From the NCBI GenBank assembly GCA_036635475.1, contig JAVWQH010000003.1:16138-80137 (forward strand): a stretch of 64,000 bases of DNA, read 5' to 3'. Below are positions 44,024 through 52,291 of the stretch, piece by piece. Position numbers and translations under genes: made by a program. Source of the stretch: JAHHUA01 sp036635475. Lineage in GTDB: Bacteria; Bacillota; Clostridia; Oscillospirales; Ruminococcaceae. The notes beneath the pieces are model-generated. The model did not search any database and was not told the DNA's origin. It saw only the letters and a program-made list of their open reading frames with translations. Numbering within the stretch: the stretch's first letter is position 1; every line of letters begins with the position of its first letter.

Positions 44024-44101
44024 TAATAAAAACAAATATATTTATTTTTGCACTACTTATAGTCAATATGCTGGATTATCAGTTGTATTTGCTATAAATT
44101 T

Positions 44102-45727
44102 CTATTGATTATTGTTAGATTTGCTAGAGTTTTTATTTGCTTTTTCTTTCATTTCCAAATAATCATCATATGTTGTCATTCTATCAATAATTCCCTCTGG
44201 AGTTATCTCAATAATTCTGTTTGCAATAGTTTGAATAAATTGGTGGTCTTGAGATGAGAAAACAACAGCTCCCTTAAAATCAATCAAACCATTATTTACT
44301 GCTGTTATTGATTCCAAGTCAAGATGGTTTGTAGGCTGATCCAAAATCAACACATTTGAGCCAACAAGCATCATTTTTGAAAGCATACAGCGGACTTTTT
44401 CTCCTCCTGAAAGCACATTAACTTCTTTCAAAGGCTCATCGCCTGAGAACAACATTCTTCCCAAAAATCCTCTTAGGTAGCTCTCGTGTTCATCAGTTGA
44501 AAATTGAGAAAGCCAATCCAACAAATTAAGTTTGCAATCATTGAAGTATTTTGAATTGTCTTTTGGAAAATATGAACGAGATGTGCTGACACCCCATTTG
44601 ATTTTTCCTTCATCAGGTTCCATTTCTTCAGCTAATATTTTGAGTAAAGCTGTTGAAGATTGCTCATTTTCAGATATAACTGCAACTTTATCCTCACGAT
44701 TTAATATAAAGGAAACATTGTCAAGAACTTTCACCCCATCAATTGTTTTGGATATTCCCTCAACAAAAAGTGTATCCTTGCCAATTTCTCTGTCCGGCTT
44801 AAATGCTACCCAAGGATAGCGTCTTGATGATGCAGGCATTTCTTCAATTGTCAATTTATCAATTAACTTTCTTCTTGAAGTTGCTTGTTTGGATTTAGAT
44901 TTATTTGCAGAAAATCGTTCGATAAATTTCTGCAATTCTTTAATTTTATCTTCACTCTTTTTGTTTAAATCTTTTGACATCTGCTGCATAATTTTACTTG
45001 ATTCATACCAGAAATCATAGTTACCAACGTACATTTTAATTTTTCCGTAGTCAACATCTACGATATGAGTACAAACACTATTAAGAAAATGTCTGTCATG
45101 GGATACAACTATAACTGTTCCAGGGAATTCCATTAAAAAGTCTTCAAGCCAATTAATTGATTCAACGTCAAGATGGTTTGTAGGCTCATCAAGTAGGACA
45201 ATTTGTGGCTGTCCGAATAATGCTTGTGCTAGCAAAACCTTAACTTTTTCGCCGCCTTGCAATGATGACATTTGAGAATAGTGAAGAGCGGTTTCTACGC
45301 CAAGACCTTGCAGCAATTTTGCAGCTTCTGATTCAGCTTCCCAACCATTAAGTTCAGCAAATTCGCCTTCTAATTCTGAGGCTTTTTCGCCATCTTCATC
45401 AGTGAAATCTTCTTTTGCATAAAGAATTTCTTTTTCTTGCATTATCTCGTGCAAACGTTCATTTCCCATAATAACTGTGTCCATAACAGTGAACTCATCA
45501 TATTTAAAATGGTCCTGTTTCAGCACTGACATTCTTGTATTTTCAGAAATATCAATTGTTCCGGTGTATGTCTGCAAATCTCCGGAGAGCAATCTTAAAA
45601 ACGTTGATTTACCTGCCCCGTTTGCTCCGATTATACCGTAACAATTTCCATCTGTAAATTTCAAATTAACGTGGTCAAATAGCTTTGTGCCGCCAAATTG
45701 CAGTCCCAAATCGGTTACTGTAATCAT
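44102..45727 (-). CDS. ABC-F family protein, YbiT/YkpA type
   Basis: A 541-residue translation-associated ATPase with no membrane segment. Domain 1 is complete: GANGAGKSTF, SLQGGEKVKV and VLLDEPTNHLD, with the linker KKSEDKIKELQKFIERF. Domain 2 is degenerate: its Walker A reads SENEQSSTALLK, without the GK-S/T, its Walker B LILDQPTNHLD has Gln for the catalytic Glu, and its switch region SSQDHQF lacks the usual SHD. I recall Gln in this position in other Firmicute YbiT-like proteins, so this may be a subgroup trait. Likely acts on ribosomes. The leader contains a terminator-like hairpin, which hints at attenuation. The ATG is followed by typical MITVTDLGLQFGG. Confidence 0.92.
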   Translation of the reverse strand: MITVTDLGLQFGGTKLFDHVNLKFTDGNCYGIIGANGAGKSTFLRLLSGDLQTYTGTIDISENTRMSVLKQDHFKYDEFTVMDTVIMGNERLHEIMQEKEILYAKEDFTDEDGEKASELEGEFAELNGWEAESEAAKLLQGLGVETALHYSQMSSLQGGEKVKVLLAQALFGQPQIVLLDEPTNHLDVESINWLEDFLMEFPGTVIVVSHDRHFLNSVCTHIVDVDYGKIKMYVGNYDFWYESSKIMQQMSKDLNKKSEDKIKELQKFIERFSANKSKSKQATSRRKLIDKLTIEEMPASSRRYPWVAFKPDREIGKDTLFVEGISKTIDGVKVLDNVSFILNREDKVAVISENEQSSTALLKILAEEMEPDEGKIKWGVSTSRSYFPKDNSKYFNDCKLNLLDWLSQFSTDEHESYLRGFLGRMLFSGDEPLKEVNVLSGGEKVRCMLSKMMLVGSNVLILDQPTNHLDLESITAVNNGLIDFKGAVVFSSQDHQFIQTIANRIIEITPEGIIDRMTTYDDYLEMKEKANKNSSKSNNNQ

Positions 45728-45775
45728 TGAATGTACCGTCCTTTTATTATATATTTTAAATTATTTTGCATACTT

Positions 45776-45806
45776 AAAAATAATCCCGCATTACAGGATT
45801 ATTTTA
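45776..45806 (-). terminator. Terminator-like hairpin in the ABC-F leader (possible attenuator)
   Basis: Minus strand AAAATAATCC and GGATTATTTT form a perfect 10-bp stem with a 9-base loop, followed by TTTTT-rich sequence (ATTATTTTTAAG), about 50 bases before the ABC-F start codon and downstream of the likely promoter region. Confidence 0.5.
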
Positions 45807-45823
45807 TCTTTATAATCTATCAA
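45791..45823 (-). CDS. Putative leader peptide (10 residues), ABC-F leader
   Basis: A TTG-started ORF encodes MIDYKDKIIL and stops within the 5' arm and loop of the hairpin at 45776-45806. The AGAGATAAAG upstream is a weak ribosome site. The geometry is that of a translational attenuator, but such a short ORF is easily found by chance. Confidence 0.25.
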   Translation of the reverse strand: MIDYKDKIIL

Positions 45824-45945
45824 CTTTATCTCTTGTTTTGTATATAACATCAGCAAAAAGACAACTACTGTAAGTTTAACATAATAGTTGTGAAAATGCA
45901 ATGTTTTAAGCATTGTTTATTCTTTTATTTTTGAAAAGCGAAAAA

Positions 45946-45968
45946 AAGAGAGGGAATTTCCCCCTCTT
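45946..45968 (-). terminator. Terminator after ftsZ
   Basis: AAGAGAGGG pairs with CCCCCTCTT (one mismatch) around a 5-base loop, followed by seven T residues on the minus strand. It closes the dcw cluster. Confidence 0.8.
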
Positions 45969-45976
45969 AATTTATA

Positions 45977-47281
45977 TTATCTTTTTTTATTGAAGAATGA
46001 CATCAAAACAGAATAATCATCATCATCGTCGTCTGCTTTCCATGATGGTTCGTTTACTTCAGCCTTTTGTTCGCTTGGCTTTTCAACAGTTTCTTGTGGT
46101 ACTTGATTAACCTGTTGTTCATAAACAGGTTGTTGATATTGAATTTGTGGCTGTTGAATAATTGGCTGTGGGATTGGCTGTTGTTGAGGTTGAACTTGTG
46201 TTCTAACATCATTAGGAGTTGGCGCAACAGCTCTGTAACTTGAAGTTGATTCGCCTGGTTTTGCCGGAGTTTTGAATGTATATTCAGGTATTTCAAATGA
46301 TTCAGGAATTGTTGGTTGCTCAAAATCAGTTGCAATTACTGTAACTCTCATCACATCTCCAAGAGTATCATCGTATGTAGCTCCCCATTTTAGTCTTACT
46401 CTATCGCTTAAAAGTTCTTTAACCAAAGTTGATGCCCTTTTAATCTCTTTTATTCCAACATCATGGGAAACAGTAACATTAAGAATTGCACGTCTTGCAC
46501 CATTAATAACCCCCTCTAGAAGAGGAGAATCAACTGCTGCTTGAGCGGCGGCAACAGCTCTGTCCTTACCGGTTGCCTCGCCAACACCCATATGAGCATA
46601 GCCGGCATCTTTCATAACAGAAGTAATATCAGCAAAATCAAGGTTCACTTCACCTTTTATTTGAATTAAGTCAGATATACTTTGAACACCTCTGCTCAAA
46701 ACATTATCTGCAAGAGCAAAAGCTGCCGGCAGAGTGATATCGTCATCATCATCATCTTCAGGAAGTAATCTTTCGTTGGGGATAACAAGTAGAGAGTCAA
46801 CATGTTCTCTCAATTTTTGAATACCAGCTTCAGCTTGTATCATTTTTTCTTCGCCTTCAAATTCAAAAGGCTTAGTAACAACTGCAACTGTAAGTATTCC
46901 CATATCATGCGCTATTTCAGCAACAACAGGCGAAGCCCCTGTACCAGTACCGCCACCCATACCTGTTGCGATAAATACCATATCTGCGCCTTTTAGTGCA
47001 GCGGCAATTTCCTCTCGGCTTTCTTCAGCAGCACGTTGACCTCTCATAGGGTCTCCGCCGGCTCCTGTTCCTCGAGTAAGTTTTTCGCCTATTTGTAATT
47101 TATTTTGAGCTTGAGCGCCCTCCAAAACTTGTCTGTCAGTATTGACAACTATAAATTCGACTTCACGAATTCCCTCAATCATCATTCGGTTAACAGCATT
47201 ACCGCCGCCACCGCCAACGCCAACAACTTTTATACAAACACCCTTATCCTGTTCCTTATCAATATTAAAATTCATTTGCAT
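45977..47281 (-). CDS. ftsZ: Cell division protein FtsZ
   Basis: The tubulin-like GTPase that forms the division ring, 434 residues. Tubulin signature GGGTGTGASPVV (about 110-121), GVGGGGGNAVNRM and the T7 synergy region are intact. Two oddities: six consecutive Asp at 176-181 (RLLPEDDDDDDITLP), in the H6-H7 stretch where others have LLEIVDKKTPMLEAF, and a C-terminus DYSVLMSFFNKKR that differs from the usual DDLDIPxFLR docking peptide. The linker (about 330-415) is Gln/Pro-rich. AGGGGG precedes the ATG; the second ATG two codons later is an equally good start. Last gene of the dcw cluster, with its own terminator; no ftsA upstream. Confidence 0.96.
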   Translation of the reverse strand: MQMNFNIDKEQDKGVCIKVVGVGGGGGNAVNRMMIEGIREVEFIVVNTDRQVLEGAQAQNKLQIGEKLTRGTGAGGDPMRGQRAAEESREEIAAALKGADMVFIATGMGGGTGTGASPVVAEIAHDMGILTVAVVTKPFEFEGEEKMIQAEAGIQKLREHVDSLLVIPNERLLPEDDDDDDITLPAAFALADNVLSRGVQSISDLIQIKGEVNLDFADITSVMKDAGYAHMGVGEATGKDRAVAAAQAAVDSPLLEGVINGARRAILNVTVSHDVGIKEIKRASTLVKELLSDRVRLKWGATYDDTLGDVMRVTVIATDFEQPTIPESFEIPEYTFKTPAKPGESTSSYRAVAPTPNDVRTQVQPQQQPIPQPIIQQPQIQYQQPVYEQQVNQVPQETVEKPSEQKAEVNEPSWKADDDDDDYSVLMSFFNKKR

Positions 47282-47462
47282 TATTATTTTCCCCCTAAGC
47301 TAGTCAGTACTTAGATGCACTTACGGCAAGATATACTACAATATTAATCTACCATATTTTCAATAAATAATCAATAGATTAACACCTGCTTTTGTAATAT
47401 ATTTTATCAATACACTTTTTCCCGCTTTTGCCCATTTATTTTACCATAATTTTTATATTTTT

Positions 47463-48587
47463 TTAGTTTTCATTTACATCTAATGAAGAATTTCCCTCTA
47501 TTTGTTCTGATAATTCCGATGGTGTGTCTATAACATCAGAGTTAACCTGCGATGTGCTTTGCATTTCAGTAAAAGGTATTAAATCTCCCACAGAAACTGC
47601 ATTTTCAGATATCATTTGGCTTATATCCATTTCTCTTACTCTGAGTTCCTTTGGTATTGTTGAATCCGATACTCCGGGAATTGTTGCATCTACAACTCCT
47701 TCAAAGTTTGATTCTTCATCAAACTCTTTGATTTTTTTTATAAAATTGAGTTTATACTCAAGATTATCAACATTACCAAGATTAATTAAAAGCCTGTCCT
47801 GATAAACAATTTTCATATTAAGTCTATCACTAATATCTATTTTTGTCACGTCTTTAAAATCTGTTTTTTCAAACGCCTCAAGCAAACTTGTGAGCATTGC
47901 CAATGTTTCATTGTTTTCTTTTGATAAATATTCGCCGGGTTGAGCTTGTCCGATACTTTTGTCAATTGAAAAATTGGATTTTTGCACACTTAATTGTTCT
48001 TCTTCATCTGAATTTATTTCGCTTTCAGCAGCAGCGGTCTGTGCATTTTTATCATTTTCAGCCTTTGCTTCCACCGACGATTTTGTTGAAGTAGACATTC
48101 CCATTACAATTGGCATTCTCGTTGTGACAGGCTCAGCTGTTCTTTCAAGGATTCTCCATTTCTCGCTTACTAACAAATAGTCATCACTATCCTTAACAAG
48201 AGCGAAAGGTTCAGCTTGCTTTATTTCAAATATTATTGATGGTGGAAAAGCAACTTTTACATTAACGTCCTCAATATATTCATATTTTTCTATCATCTCT
48301 TTCTTGATTTTTTTCTTATCAACCTTAAAAAGATTAGTTCCTATTTTTATATTTGCAAATTCAATAATCTCTGCTTTTGAGTATTTATTTGTTCCCGAAA
48401 CATCAACAGATTCAATCATAAAAAATTTTGTTGTTGCCAGATAAAAACTTATTGCCGCAAACACAAGAAAGAAAATTAAATAATATAATCTGTATTTTAC
48501 ATACCTTTTTCTAACTTCTTTTCTGTTTTCACTTTGAGGGTTTGACTTTGAATTGCCAAACCCTTCCTTTTTACTTTCCAAAGTCAT
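47463..48587 (-). CDS. ftsQ: Cell division protein FtsQ/DivIB
   Basis: A bitopic divisome protein of about 374 residues: a charged cytoplasmic N-terminus, one membrane segment (about 33-51), an extracellular POTRA domain starting FFMIESVDVSGTNKYSKAEI, and a beta domain. It is longer than the usual 250-290 because of an inserted acidic, Ser/Ala/Gln-rich segment (about 170-225) that interrupts the beta domain and a long acidic tail. The start overlaps the murA stop by one base (TGATG), so the two are translationally coupled. An in-frame TTG at 48581 has better ribosome spacing and is an alternative start. Confidence 0.85.
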   Translation of the reverse strand: MTLESKKEGFGNSKSNPQSENRKEVRKRYVKYRLYYLIFFLVFAAISFYLATTKFFMIESVDVSGTNKYSKAEIIEFANIKIGTNLFKVDKKKIKKEMIEKYEYIEDVNVKVAFPPSIIFEIKQAEPFALVKDSDDYLLVSEKWRILERTAEPVTTRMPIVMGMSTSTKSSVEAKAENDKNAQTAAAESEINSDEEEQLSVQKSNFSIDKSIGQAQPGEYLSKENNETLAMLTSLLEAFEKTDFKDVTKIDISDRLNMKIVYQDRLLINLGNVDNLEYKLNFIKKIKEFDEESNFEGVVDATIPGVSDSTIPKELRVREMDISQMISENAVSVGDLIPFTEMQSTSQVNSDVIDTPSELSEQIEGNSSLDVNEN

Positions 48588-49840
48588 CACTCCATTTCGA
48601 TATTAATTCCTAGCTTTTTAAGACGTTTGTCAAAATTTTCATATCCTCTTTCAATATGTCTGATTTCACTTATAACGCTTTCGCCCTCTGCTCCTATTGC
48701 CGCTATGCAAAGTGCCGCACCGCCTCTTAAATCAGTACATTGAACCTTTGCCCCATATATTTTGTCAACGCCCTCTACTACTGCAACTCTGCCCTCTACC
48801 TTTATATTTGCTCCCATTCGCACAAGTTCTGTGACATGCTTATAGCGGCTTTCAAAAATATTTTCAATGAAAATACTTATTCCGTCTGCAAGCGTTGTAA
48901 CTGCCATTAATGGCGATTGGGCATCTGTTGGAAATCCAGGGTACGGCATTGTTCTGACTTTTCTTGCAGGTTTTAATATACCTGACCTCTTCAAATATAT
49001 TTCATTGTCATAAGTTTTAACAAAACAACCCATTTCTTCTAAAACAGGTGTGACTGCTGTCAGATTTTCCGAAACTGCTTTTCTAATAAGTATTTCTCCC
49101 CCTGATATTGCTGCGGCACATAGAAATGTAGCCGCTTCAACTCTGTCAGAAATAACTGTATGTTCAACATAATCATTGAGCTTTTCTACTCCGCTCACAA
49201 CAATTGTGCCTGTTTTTTCAATTTTAATTTTTCCCCCACATGCATTGAGAAAATTAGCTAAATCTAAAATTTCAGGCTCTCTTGCGGCATTGTATATAAC
49301 CGTTTCACCTTTTGCTGTAACTGCTGTTATCATTGCATTTTCTGTTGCTCCAACACTTGGAAAAGGCAATGTTATATTTGTGCCTTCTATTTCACCGTTT
49401 ACAACACAATCAAGAAAACCATGGTTTTCATCTATGCTCACACCCAACTTTTTCATTACAGCAATATGAATGTCAATCGGTCGTGGCCCAAGCTCGCACC
49501 CACCAGGATATGATATTTTTGCCTTTTTGCATTTAGCAACAATTGCACCCATAAATACAATTGATGAACGCATTTCCCTCATTAGTTTATCAGGTATATC
49601 GTTGCAAATAATATTACTGCTGTCAATTTCAACAGTATTGCCTTCCCATTTTATCTCAGAACCTAAATGCGTTAGTATATTACATGCTGCCTCAACATCA
49701 GTTAATCTTGGACAGTTATGTACAACACTTTTTTTGCACAATATAGAAGCTGACAATATTGGTAATGCAGAATTTTTTGCTCCATTTATGTCAATTTCTC
49801 CGAAAACTCTGTTTCCACCTCTTATTATAAAGCTTGCCAT
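48587..49840 (-). CDS. murA: UDP-N-acetylglucosamine 1-carboxyvinyltransferase MurA
   Basis: Adds enolpyruvate to UDP-GlcNAc, the first committed step of peptidoglycan synthesis. 417 residues, the usual length. The active-site Cys is in PGGCELGPRPIDIH (about residue 117), so the enzyme should be fosfomycin-sensitive in principle, and the N-terminal NGAKNSALPI lysine loop (about 21) is intact. The ATG at 49840 follows AAGGGTGG; a GTG three codons earlier lacks space for a ribosome site. It lies inside the dcw cluster between murG and ftsQ, and a second MurA may exist elsewhere, as is common in Firmicutes. Confidence 0.95.
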   Translation of the reverse strand: MASFIIRGGNRVFGEIDINGAKNSALPILSASILCKKSVVHNCPRLTDVEAACNILTHLGSEIKWEGNTVEIDSSNIICNDIPDKLMREMRSSIVFMGAIVAKCKKAKISYPGGCELGPRPIDIHIAVMKKLGVSIDENHGFLDCVVNGEIEGTNITLPFPSVGATENAMITAVTAKGETVIYNAAREPEILDLANFLNACGGKIKIEKTGTIVVSGVEKLNDYVEHTVISDRVEAATFLCAAAISGGEILIRKAVSENLTAVTPVLEEMGCFVKTYDNEIYLKRSGILKPARKVRTMPYPGFPTDAQSPLMAVTTLADGISIFIENIFESRYKHVTELVRMGANIKVEGRVAVVEGVDKIYGAKVQCTDLRGGAALCIAAIGAEGESVISEIRHIERGYENFDKRLKKLGINIEME

Positions 49841-49944
49841 ATGCTCCACCCTTTTTGCTTATGTCAAGAAAAAAACCAATATTTTTCCCTGCAAAATCAT
49901 ACTATGCTTTACAAATCAATTAGGTGATTATTTCTTAAATATTA

Positions 49945-51066
49945 TTATTTCTTAATAAGGTCAAGTATATTATCGCTTATACGTTTGTTTGCGTCTAAAT
50001 AAGCCATTTCAGCCGCATTTTTTGCTATTTCATTCCTGAATTTATCATCTGAAATTAATTTTTCTATTGCTTCACAAATCGTTTCCTTATTAAGATTTTT
50101 TTCTTCAATTAAATATGCAGCATTTCTATCCGCCATAACCTTCGCATTATGATATTGATGATTTTCAGCAACATTTGGCGATGGTATCAATATTGATGCT
50201 CTGCCTGCCGCTTGAATTTCGCTCAAACTCAATGCACCACTTCGGCTTATAACTAAATCAGCCGCTGCCAAACAATCCGCCATATCATCTATGTATTCAC
50301 GTATTTCAATATGATTGATTTTCTTCGGGTCAATATTCCTTGCTTTTAACAATTCGTAAAAATCGTCATATCCTCTTTTTCCCGTTGCGTGAATATGATA
50401 GACATCTTCACGTTTTTGATGCCACTGCATTATATCCGCCACAGCTTCATTAATTTTGTTTGCCCCAAGGCTTCCTCCGAAAGTGACGATACATTTTCTG
50501 TTTCCTATTTTCAGTTTTTCTCTTGCCTTTTGCCTATTTGCCATTATTATTTCTTCTCGTACTGGATTTCCTGTGACAATATAATCTTTTCCATCTGGAA
50601 GATATTTTTTTGCATCTTCTACTGCAAGTAATATTTTGTCGGCAAATTTAAAATTGAGTTTATTTGAAACTCCCGGATAAGCATTTTGTTCGTGTGCAAC
50701 CGTTTTGTAGCCTAACTTGTTCGCCATTAACAATATTGGCCCGCTTACATAGCCCCCTGTGCCTACCACAACATCTGGGTTGAATTTTGTAATTATCTCT
50801 TTTGCCCTTTTGTTGCAAGTCAACAAGCACTTTGCTGCTTTTAAATTATGCTTGAAATTCCTAAAGCAAATTTTTCTTTCAAATCCCATTATATCAACAG
50901 TTTCAAATTTGAATTTTGCCTGTGGAACAAGTCTTGCCTCCATTCCACGTGGATTTCCAACAAATAAAATATTAACATCGGGATTTCTTTCTTTTATATA
51001 ATTAGCAACTGATATTGCAGGGTTAATGTGACCGCCTGTTCCACCACACGCAAATAAAATTTTCAT
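49945..51066 (-). CDS. murG: UDP-GlcNAc:lipid I GlcNAc transferase MurG
   Basis: Makes lipid II from lipid I on the inner membrane face. 373 residues with the N-terminal glycine loop ACGGTGGHINPAISVA (about 6-21), VGTGGYVSGP, HEQNAYPGVSN and the C-terminal donor-binding ISRSGALSLSEIQAAGR followed by IPSPNVAENHQ. All match the GT28 family. The ATG at 51066 is preceded by AAGGA at eight bases; the in-frame start six codons upstream overlaps the ftsW stop and is rejected. The gap to ftsW is 4 bp. Confidence 0.96.
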   Translation of the reverse strand: MKILFACGGTGGHINPAISVANYIKERNPDVNILFVGNPRGMEARLVPQAKFKFETVDIMGFERKICFRNFKHNLKAAKCLLTCNKRAKEIITKFNPDVVVGTGGYVSGPILLMANKLGYKTVAHEQNAYPGVSNKLNFKFADKILLAVEDAKKYLPDGKDYIVTGNPVREEIIMANRQKAREKLKIGNRKCIVTFGGSLGANKINEAVADIMQWHQKREDVYHIHATGKRGYDDFYELLKARNIDPKKINHIEIREYIDDMADCLAAADLVISRSGALSLSEIQAAGRASILIPSPNVAENHQYHNAKVMADRNAAYLIEEKNLNKETICEAIEKLISDDKFRNEIAKNAAEMAYLDANKRISDNILDLIKK

Positions 51067-51070
51067 TAAA

Positions 51071-52264
51071 TCATTCCTTTTCAATATCGGTCTCTCTTGA
51101 AATACTCAGCAAAACTCCCATTTGTGCCATTAACATGAAAAGTGACGTTCCTCCATAGGAGAAAAACGGCAAACTTATTCCTGTGTTTGGGATTGTATTT
51201 GTAACAACTGCAACGTTGAGTATAACTTGAAGTCCAACTTGAGCGATTAGTCCGCTTGCCAACATCATTCCAAACCTATCCTTACAGCGAATTGCAATAA
51301 CAAAGCCTCTCCAAACCAATAAGGCAAACAAAATTAGCACAAATGTTGCACCAATAAATCCGATTTCTTCGCATACAACTGCAAAAATAAAGTCGTTTTG
51401 TGGCTCAGGCAAATACAGATATTTTTGTCTTGAATTGCCGATTCCAACTCCCATTAGTCCACCCGAACCAATTGCATACAGCGACTGAATGACTTGATAG
51501 CCTTCTGCTCTCGGTGCTGAAAATGGATTCAACCAATAGTTGACTCGCACCATCATTCTGTCCCATTTTCCAAGCATTAATATCAACATCGGAACTCCAA
51601 CCGAGCCAAGCATTGCGCAGCCAAAAAACTGATATAAATTAGCTCCACCTATAATAAGCATAACAGCAGTTATTCCGATCATCAATACTGTTCCCGAAAG
51701 ATGAGGCTCAAGTATCAATAAAACTACGAAAACTAGAAGGACTACGCAAGGTCTAATAATACCAACACCGATTTTCTTCATCTTATCTTGAAAATCTGTC
51801 GTATGTTTCGCTAAATACACAATCAATGCAAACTTTGCAATTTCTGACGGTTGAAAACTTAATGATTGTGTAACAAAAATCCATCTTCTTGCGTTGTTAA
51901 CACTGCGTTGAGTAAAAACAAAAATCAATAGCAATATCGAAACAATTAATATAAATTTCCAGTATTTTTTGTAAATTCTGTAGTCTACCATTGATGCCCC
52001 AAACATTGCAATCGTTCCAAAAACTGCGAATACAAACTGCCTTAGAATATAATGGAAACTGTTGTTTTTCCAATAATATGCATCAGCATAACTAGCTGAA
52101 AACAGCATTACAAGTCCTATTGAAAGTATCAAAAACAACAATACAAGGAATGTTGCATCAACACTTCCGCCTTTGGTGAAGATATGATATTTATTTTTGA
52201 TTGTAGGTTTTACTTTTGATGCTTTTTTTGATTTTGAACCATATCCCTTTGCATCTCTATCCAT
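51071..52264 (-). CDS. ftsW: Lipid II polymerase FtsW (SEDS family)
   Basis: A SEDS glycosyltransferase that polymerises lipid II at the septum with its partner PBP2b/SpoVD-type transpeptidase. 397 residues, ten membrane segments, with a Lys-rich N-terminus of about 30 residues. Typical motifs: SFQPSEIAKFALIVYLA, GNSRQKYLYLPEPQNDFIFAVVCEE-type segment (start GNSRQKYLYLPEPQNDF) and NTGISLPFFSYGGTSL. The ATG at 52264 follows AGGGGTGA; an upstream GTG is less likely. In a spore former it could also serve as SpoVE; no second SEDS gene is visible here. Confidence 0.94.
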   Translation of the reverse strand: MDRDAKGYGSKSKKASKVKPTIKNKYHIFTKGGSVDATFLVLLFLILSIGLVMLFSASYADAYYWKNNSFHYILRQFVFAVFGTIAMFGASMVDYRIYKKYWKFILIVSILLLIFVFTQRSVNNARRWIFVTQSLSFQPSEIAKFALIVYLAKHTTDFQDKMKKIGVGIIRPCVVLLVFVVLLILEPHLSGTVLMIGITAVMLIIGGANLYQFFGCAMLGSVGVPMLILMLGKWDRMMVRVNYWLNPFSAPRAEGYQVIQSLYAIGSGGLMGVGIGNSRQKYLYLPEPQNDFIFAVVCEEIGFIGATFVLILFALLVWRGFVIAIRCKDRFGMMLASGLIAQVGLQVILNVAVVTNTIPNTGISLPFFSYGGTSLFMLMAQMGVLLSISRETDIEKE

Positions 52265-52291
52265 AAACTTCACCCCTAAATTAAAATTAAA

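Larger units (their letters stand above)
43898..44027 (-). repeat. Tandem 68-bp promoter/palindrome duplication
   Basis: Two units, 43898-43960 and 43966-44027, align with every landmark (-35, -10, palindrome) displaced by exactly 68 bp. Sequence between landmarks has diverged, so the spacing and the landmarks have been kept while the rest drifted. Confidence 0.75.

Noticed and set aside
46054..46335. Gln/Asn-rich 93-codon ORF inside ftsZ
   Set aside because: It is the alternative-frame reading of the repetitive Gln/Pro-rich FtsZ linker.
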